A DNA stretch of 8,066 nt from the NCBI GenBank assembly GCA_902791085.1, contig CADAUN010000056.1:1-8066 (forward strand). Direction: 5' to 3'. Positions 7,383 to 8,066 of the stretch are shown here, in pieces (the first letter of the stretch is position 1; each line of letters begins with the position of its first letter). The notes under the pieces were generated by a model, which saw only the letters and a program-made list of their open reading frames with translations, had not been told where the DNA came from and searched no databases. The position numbers and the translations under genes were made by a program. This stretch comes from an uncultured Erysipelotrichaceae bacterium. GTDB lineage: Bacteria > Bacillota_I > Bacilli_A > RFN20 > CAG-826.

Positions 7383-7420
7383 TTTGTTCTTTATTACGGT
7401 AGCAGCTTTTTTGCAGCTTG

Positions 7421-7432
7421 TACAGATCTATA
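7421..7432. repeat. 12-bp imperfect dyad before the helicase gene
   Basis: TACAGATCTATA is symmetric at 10 of 12 bases, around a central AGATCT. On the minus strand it contains TATAGA, a fair -10-like hexamer about 45 bases before the helicase start, so a repressor bound here could block transcription. Such short symmetry can arise by chance. Confidence 0.25.
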
Positions 7433-7443
7433 AAGACGGAAAA

Positions 7444-7485
7444 TTCTTGTATATTTTTATTTTAAAAAATAATAAAAAACAAGAA
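7444..7485. repeat. Long AT-rich imperfect inverted repeat
   Basis: The arms TTCTTGT (7444-7450) and ACAAGAA (7479-7485) are perfect complements. The A/T-only DNA between them pairs further across the centre with three mismatches. The whole 42-bp element is almost entirely A+T, so pairing may partly reflect composition. It lies within the helicase promoter region and could act as a regulator site or simply as an UP-like element. Confidence 0.35.
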
Positions 7486-7499
7486 AATAACGAATTAAT

Positions 7500-7524
7500 T
7501 ATTTACCTTTTTTCAAGGTAAATA
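7500..7524. repeat. Perfect 25-bp dyad, candidate operator or hairpin
   Basis: The arms TATTTACCTT (7500-7509) and AAGGTAAATA (7515-7524) are perfect 10-base complements around a five-base spacer. No T run follows the stem on either strand, which argues against a simple terminator. Its position, about 118 bases before the helicase start, suggests an operator, though the regulator is unknown. It could also form a hairpin in a long leader RNA. Confidence 0.5.
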
Positions 7525-7624
7525 TAAAGTTATTCAAACAAATTTTCTTTTGCCTATCCTCTCACCAAGGAATAGCCTAATGGATAGAACGAGAGACCAA
7601 AAACGTTTCCATCCTTCTAAATTC

Positions 7625-7655
7625 GAAAAGAAAAAAGGTAGGGAATCTCCCTACC
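7625..7655 (-). terminator. Rho-independent terminator of the right-edge gene
   Basis: On the minus strand, GGTAGGGA (7655-7648) and TCCCTACC (7644-7637) form a perfect 8-bp GC-rich stem with a three-base loop, followed by TTTTTTCTTTTC. It begins 18 bases past the stop at 7674, and it insulates the helicase operon from the gene upstream. Confidence 0.92.
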
Positions 7656-7673
7656 GAGGATAAAACAATCAAT

Positions 7674-8066
7674 TTAGAGAAGACTAGGAGACATTACTTC
7701 CGCATATTCTCCTGCTGGTTTGTCTTTTGGTGTCACGCCATAGCCAAATTTGGCTTTTCCTTGTGCTTTTAAAGCAACCGAAGGAGAAACATAGATAGAC
7801 ATATCGTCATTCGCAATATAAGGAAAAGGCTTAGGAGAAGAAGCAGTCACGTCGATATCGAAAGAAAAGGAGACAAATCCTTCTTGATTCAAAGCCAGTT
7901 GGAAACGGAAGGAACGAAAATCTGTGGCTTTAGAAAGCGATTTCCAATCCACGGAATTCGTTTCGGATACATTTTCATTTGCCAACAGGTTGCCAAGAGA
8001 AACAAAGAAGGTGTCTTTGGTTTCATTTGTGACTTCGAAATTCATTTGGTATTCTTCACCTTGCTG
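7674..8066 (-). CDS. Hypothetical protein, beta-rich C-terminal part (5' end outside window)
   Basis: The frame is open from the stop at 7674 to the right edge, giving 130 codons. An ATG occurs at 8045 with AAGGTGA about ten bases before it. However, the in-frame codons upstream read GEEYQ and run straight into MNFEVTNET, which looks like the first strand of a beta domain. I therefore take the ATG as internal and the gene as partial. The segment alternates hydrophobic and polar residues (FRFQLAL, FVSFSFDIDV, SIYVSPSV), which suggests an immunoglobulin-like sandwich as in DUF4352-type surface or lipoprotein domains. No catalytic motif, membrane segment or sorting signal is seen in this part, so location and function are unknown. 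The gene ends in a strong terminator. Confidence 0.7.
   Translation of the reverse strand, partial: QQGEEYQMNFEVTNETKDTFFVSLGNLLANENVSETNSVDWKSLSKATDFRSFRFQLALNQEGFVSFSFDIDVTASSPKPFPYIANDDMSIYVSPSVALKAQGKAKFGYGVTPKDKPAGEYAEVMSPSLL

Noticed and set aside
7500..7524. Reading the 25-bp dyad as a terminator
   Set aside because: No T run follows the stem on either strand, and a much better terminator for the upstream gene is at 7625-7655.
7383..7673. CRISPR array, tRNA or small RNA gene in the AT-rich spacer
   Set aside because: No regularly spaced repeats, cloverleaf or CCA end is visible. Only dyads and the terminator are supported.

Overview
The window looks like chromosome from a low-to-moderate GC Gram-positive bacterium (Bacillota, probably Bacilli or an Erysipelotrichia-like relative). 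The basis is the gene content (fermentative L-lactate dehydrogenase, a cytoplasmic PepO-type M13 peptidase, a stand-alone PhoH ATPase), the AGGAGG-type ribosome binding sites, and AT-rich intergenic DNA with U-tract terminators. TGA is used as a stop, so the Mycoplasma code does not apply. The lineage is inferred from these traits, not from a marker gene.

Left part (1-2101): an unresolved 90-base coding-like edge, then phoH on the minus strand, then ldh on the plus strand. phoH and ldh are divergent and share a 129-bp intergenic region carrying a promoter for each. The phoH promoter overlaps the most upstream ATG, so the gene probably begins 11 codons later, at 978. A bidirectional hairpin separates ldh from the convergent pepO.

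Middle and right part (2115-7382): three minus-strand genes. The most upstream is a 938-residue protein with an N-terminal phospholipase D-type nuclease domain, a superfamily II helicase core and a C-terminal DUF3427-like region. Its stop codon overlaps the start of a MutT-type Nudix hydrolase (ATGA), and the Nudix ribosome binding site is formed by the helicase's own Gly-Gly codons. The pair is therefore almost certainly one translationally coupled unit. It is the best candidate here for an unfamiliar DNA repair, nucleotide surveillance or defence module. pepO follows after 136 bp and may be separate.

Right edge (7383-8066): an AT-rich regulatory region with a perfect 10-bp-arm dyad and other symmetries upstream of the helicase gene. 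Then comes a strong terminator closing a minus-strand gene of unknown function whose beta-rich C-terminal end is all that lies in the window.
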